A stretch of DNA of 31,944 bases from a virus, in IMG/VR virus record IMGVR_UViG_3300035430_000256, positions 1-31,944 of that record; one strand, written 5' to 3'. The position numbers were made by a program, and so were the translations under genes. Of this stretch, positions 29,777-31,944 are shown piece after piece (the first letter of the stretch is position 1; every line of letters begins with the position of its first letter). The notes beneath the pieces were generated by a model. That model was not told the DNA's origin, searched no databases, and worked only from the letters and a program-made list of their open reading frames with translations.

Positions 29777-31944
29777 AGTTCTGTCAACTCACCCCAACTC
29801 GGACCAACTTCAAAATCTACCTTAATAGGACAATTTGGAATAGAAAGTCCTCTATCTCGTTGAATACACTCTTTAGCATTTTTAATATATTCATCAACAA
29901 GATCTTCTCTGACTTCTGACACAATTGAATCGTGAACTACAGTAAAGGGTTTGATAACCTCTAGATAGTCATTATCTTCAATCCACTTCACCAAGTCAAT
30001 TACACCCATAATATTAATATCAGAAGCTACAGACTGAACAAGAAAATTAACTCCTGAACGAATTGCGTGCTGGGCTACCCCACGGTTCGGAGATTTTGCT
30101 TCTGGAAGTCTACGCTTGCGGCCAAAGAAAGAGTATATGTAAGCAGAAGTTTCAATCTGCTTATTAGAAGAATCAATAAAGCGTTTAAGAGCTTTTGCCT
30201 CATTAAAATACTTCTGAATAAATTGTTTAGATTGATTTGACGTGATCTCTTCGCCTGCCTTAGCATCTTTATTTACAGTTTCAGCAATTTTTGCTGGGCC
30301 TGCTTGGTACATAATACCAAAGGTAATAGCTTTAGCGTACTGTCTCTGTGCTGCATATTGTTTTTTGACTTCATTTACTTCAACTGGAAGATTAAACATT
30401 TGTTTAGCTACATACGAGTGAAAGTCAAGTTTATCAATAAAAGCTTTCTGTAAAAATTGATCTCCACTGAGCATAGCTGCGTAATAAACCTCGGCAGTTC
30501 CTAGGTCACATTGAATTATCTTGTATCCTGGTCGTGCTCTGAACAATTTTTTGATGTCTTTGTTATCGCGTGGAATATTCTGATAGTTAAGGTTTCCACT
30601 GCTAGAAAGACGCCCAGAAGTAGTACCATGAATATTAAAGCCAGAACGAAGCCTACCATCTTTATCTACTCCTTTTCTAATGTTATTAATATAAGTCCCC
30701 GCCATTTTAGATTTTTCTCGTAACTCCAAAATTGCTTCAGACAGAGGATGTCCTAGATTAGATAAGACTTCTTTATCTACAGAATACGCACCTGTGTCTG
30801 TTTTCTTAGATGGTTTTAATTTGAGAATGTTAAAGAATAGGTCACGAAGTTGCATAGTGGAATTTGGATTGAATGTTTTTTCATATACACGCTCAAATCG
30901 TTGCACTGCTTCGTGTTGAGATATTTCTGCTAAACATTCTTCAACGTCAATTTGATATTGTTCTGCTAACCAAGTAACTTGCTCAATGTTAATAGGACCC
31001 CCATTCTTTTCAAGGCGCTTCATGGCATGTGTCGCAGGTTTTAGGATGTTTTCGTATAGTCTTGTAAATTCTTCACTATTCTCGACTAACGGTTTGAATT
31101 TACCATAAAGTTGAAAAGTAGCGTCAGCATCTTTACACGCATAAGGCGCAAGAATGTCGCTTGGTAGCATACCATAGTTAAAGTTTTCTAGCTTAACTTT
31201 ATTTTTTCTTGCCCATGACTTTTTATAATCATCGAGTTCGCGCTCATAATCACCTAAGTCAGTAAAACGTAGAGCCAAAGGTTTGAGACCGTGAGTCCCG
31301 ACAGCTTCTTCTAAACAATAATGAAGTAACATAGTATCTTCATAATCAGGAAATTCAAAATTAAGTTCAGTTTCCATATAATTGGTATCAAACTTTGAAT
31401 TGTGAAAAATACATTTACGAGTCTTAAATAAATCGTGGAACCACTGTTTATGCTTTTCTACTATATCGATAGATACGTACAAACCTTGGTGAGGTCGTGT
31501 TGAAATAGCTATACCTAGAATTGTCCCTGTGTGCGGAGATACAGATGTAGTTTCGATATCAACAACAAGAGTGTTAGCGTCAGACAACTGATCTTTATAC
31601 TGTAAAAATTGTTCTTCTGTTTCAATAAAACAATAGTCTTTCTCGGCTTGCTCTCCAACACCCTCACCGCTTAAGAGTTTAGGAATCTGATTAAATGCTC
31701 TTACAATATCATCCTCAAGTTGTGGTTTAAAAATAACCATATTTGGATTCATAATTGGTAAGTATTTCTTTTCAATAAATACTCCATTATATTTTTGGAT
31801 ACCCGTCATACCCGCAACATACTTAAGAGGGTCTGCGCCTATTAGAGAAAGTATTTTATACTCTTTCAGTTCTTCTAAATTAAGATCAATATCTTTCTTT
31901 AGAATTTTTTCTTTCTTACCTGAGTGTAGAAACTTTACATCATA
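29773..31944 (-). CDS. polA: DNA polymerase, family A, with uracil-DNA-glycosylase-like N-terminus (partial)
   Basis: The frame is open to the window edge, so the 5' end is missing; an ATG at 31809 gives 678 residues, but 45 more upstream codons are in frame and read LSLIGADPLKYVAG, resembling the C-terminal part of family 4 uracil-DNA glycosylases, with MNPN in place of the HPS motif. Exonuclease motifs follow: LVVDIETT (D84, E86), FHNSKFD and YACKDADATF. Polymerase motif A is CDLGTAEV, motif B RQYAKAITFGIMY with Phe at the position of E. coli Phe762, and motif C VHDS. It is the replicative polymerase. The UDG part is probably not catalytic. Confidence 0.93.
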   Translation of the reverse strand, partial: YDVKFLHSGKKEKILKKDIDLNLEELKEYKILSLIGADPLKYVAGMTGIQKYNGVFIEKKYLPIMNPNMVIFKPQLEDDIVRAFNQIPKLLSGEGVGEQAEKDYCFIETEEQFLQYKDQLSDANTLVVDIETTSVSPHTGTILGIAISTRPHQGLYVSIDIVEKHKQWFHDLFKTRKCIFHNSKFDTNYMETELNFEFPDYEDTMLLHYCLEEAVGTHGLKPLALRFTDLGDYERELDDYKKSWARKNKVKLENFNYGMLPSDILAPYACKDADATFQLYGKFKPLVENSEEFTRLYENILKPATHAMKRLEKNGGPINIEQVTWLAEQYQIDVEECLAEISQHEAVQRFERVYEKTFNPNSTMQLRDLFFNILKLKPSKKTDTGAYSVDKEVLSNLGHPLSEAILELREKSKMAGTYINNIRKGVDKDGRLRSGFNIHGTTSGRLSSSGNLNYQNIPRDNKDIKKLFRARPGYKIIQCDLGTAEVYYAAMLSGDQFLQKAFIDKLDFHSYVAKQMFNLPVEVNEVKKQYAAQRQYAKAITFGIMYQAGPAKIAETVNKDAKAGEEITSNQSKQFIQKYFNEAKALKRFIDSSNKQIETSAYIYSFFGRKRRLPEAKSPNRGVAQHAIRSGVNFLVQSVASDINIMGVIDLVKWIEDNDYLEVIKPFTVVHDSIVSEVREDLVDEYIKNAKECIQRDRGLSIPNCPIKVDFEVGPSWGELTEL

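Overview
The window is part of a lytic, tailed double-stranded DNA phage genome, most likely from a marine phage of a Gram-negative host. Evidence is the near-gapless packing with overlapping start/stop codons, AT-rich sequence, a full phage replication, recombination and nucleotide-synthesis gene set, and a block of small virion-type genes. There is no integrase, transposase, CRISPR array, rRNA or recognisable tRNA. The replication genes mix T4-type functions (46/47 nuclease, UvsW-type helicase, gp32-type ssDNA-binding protein, NrdA/NrdB) with a family A DNA polymerase whose N-terminus looks like uracil-DNA glycosylase, as in SPO1-type polymerases. The host is not determined. The full-length BMP-family binding protein resembles those of Alphaproteobacteria, which hints at such a host.

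Layout. Positions 1-3348 run on the + strand: the tail of an upstream gene, a radical SAM/SPASM enzyme, and small basic, glycine-rich or beta-rich proteins that look like virion components. One of these sits behind a T4-late-type promoter motif (CATAAATA). At about 3340 the + genes meet the long - strand block tail to tail, with a likely terminator inside the overlap. From 31944 down to 3336 everything is on the - strand. In transcription order: family A polymerase, a 38-residue microprotein, a cytidylyltransferase, an unknown gene, a secreted glycine-zipper protein, a zinc-ribbon microprotein, an APS-kinase-like protein, a BMP-type periplasmic binding protein with an isopenicillin-N-synthase-like oxygenase, an NMNAT-like nucleotidyltransferase, a methyltransferase, a cupin, the UvsW-like helicase, an unknown gene, the ssDNA-binding protein, a GT-A-like glycosyltransferase, a GC-rich structured gap (21078-21260), gp47, a PP-loop ATPase, gp46, NrdA, NrdB, MazG, glutaredoxin and PhoH. 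A biosynthetic-looking module follows (12568-8343), then a PD-(D/E)XK nuclease, a flap exonuclease, a dUTPase-like protein, ThyX, a GT-B glycosyltransferase and two paralogous SAM-dependent enzymes.

How they fit together. The core makes and processes DNA: polymerase, helicase, SSB, 46/47, flap exonuclease and resolvase-like nuclease. ThyX, NrdAB with glutaredoxin, MazG and the dUTPase-like protein supply precursors. Around this core are accessory genes for small-molecule or glycan chemistry. The most striking is 8343-12568: a StrB1-type amidinotransferase, a PLP aminotransferase-fold protein, two 2-oxoglutarate oxygenase-like proteins (one fused to a domain resembling the sporadic carbohydrate cluster family) and an SGNH-like hydrolase, all translationally coupled. 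The other standout is the gap at 21078-21260. It is about 55% GC over its central 120 bases and holds two hairpins that differ by a compensatory base-pair change, plus a third segment able to form a competing stem. Family names come from motif reading only; no database search was possible.
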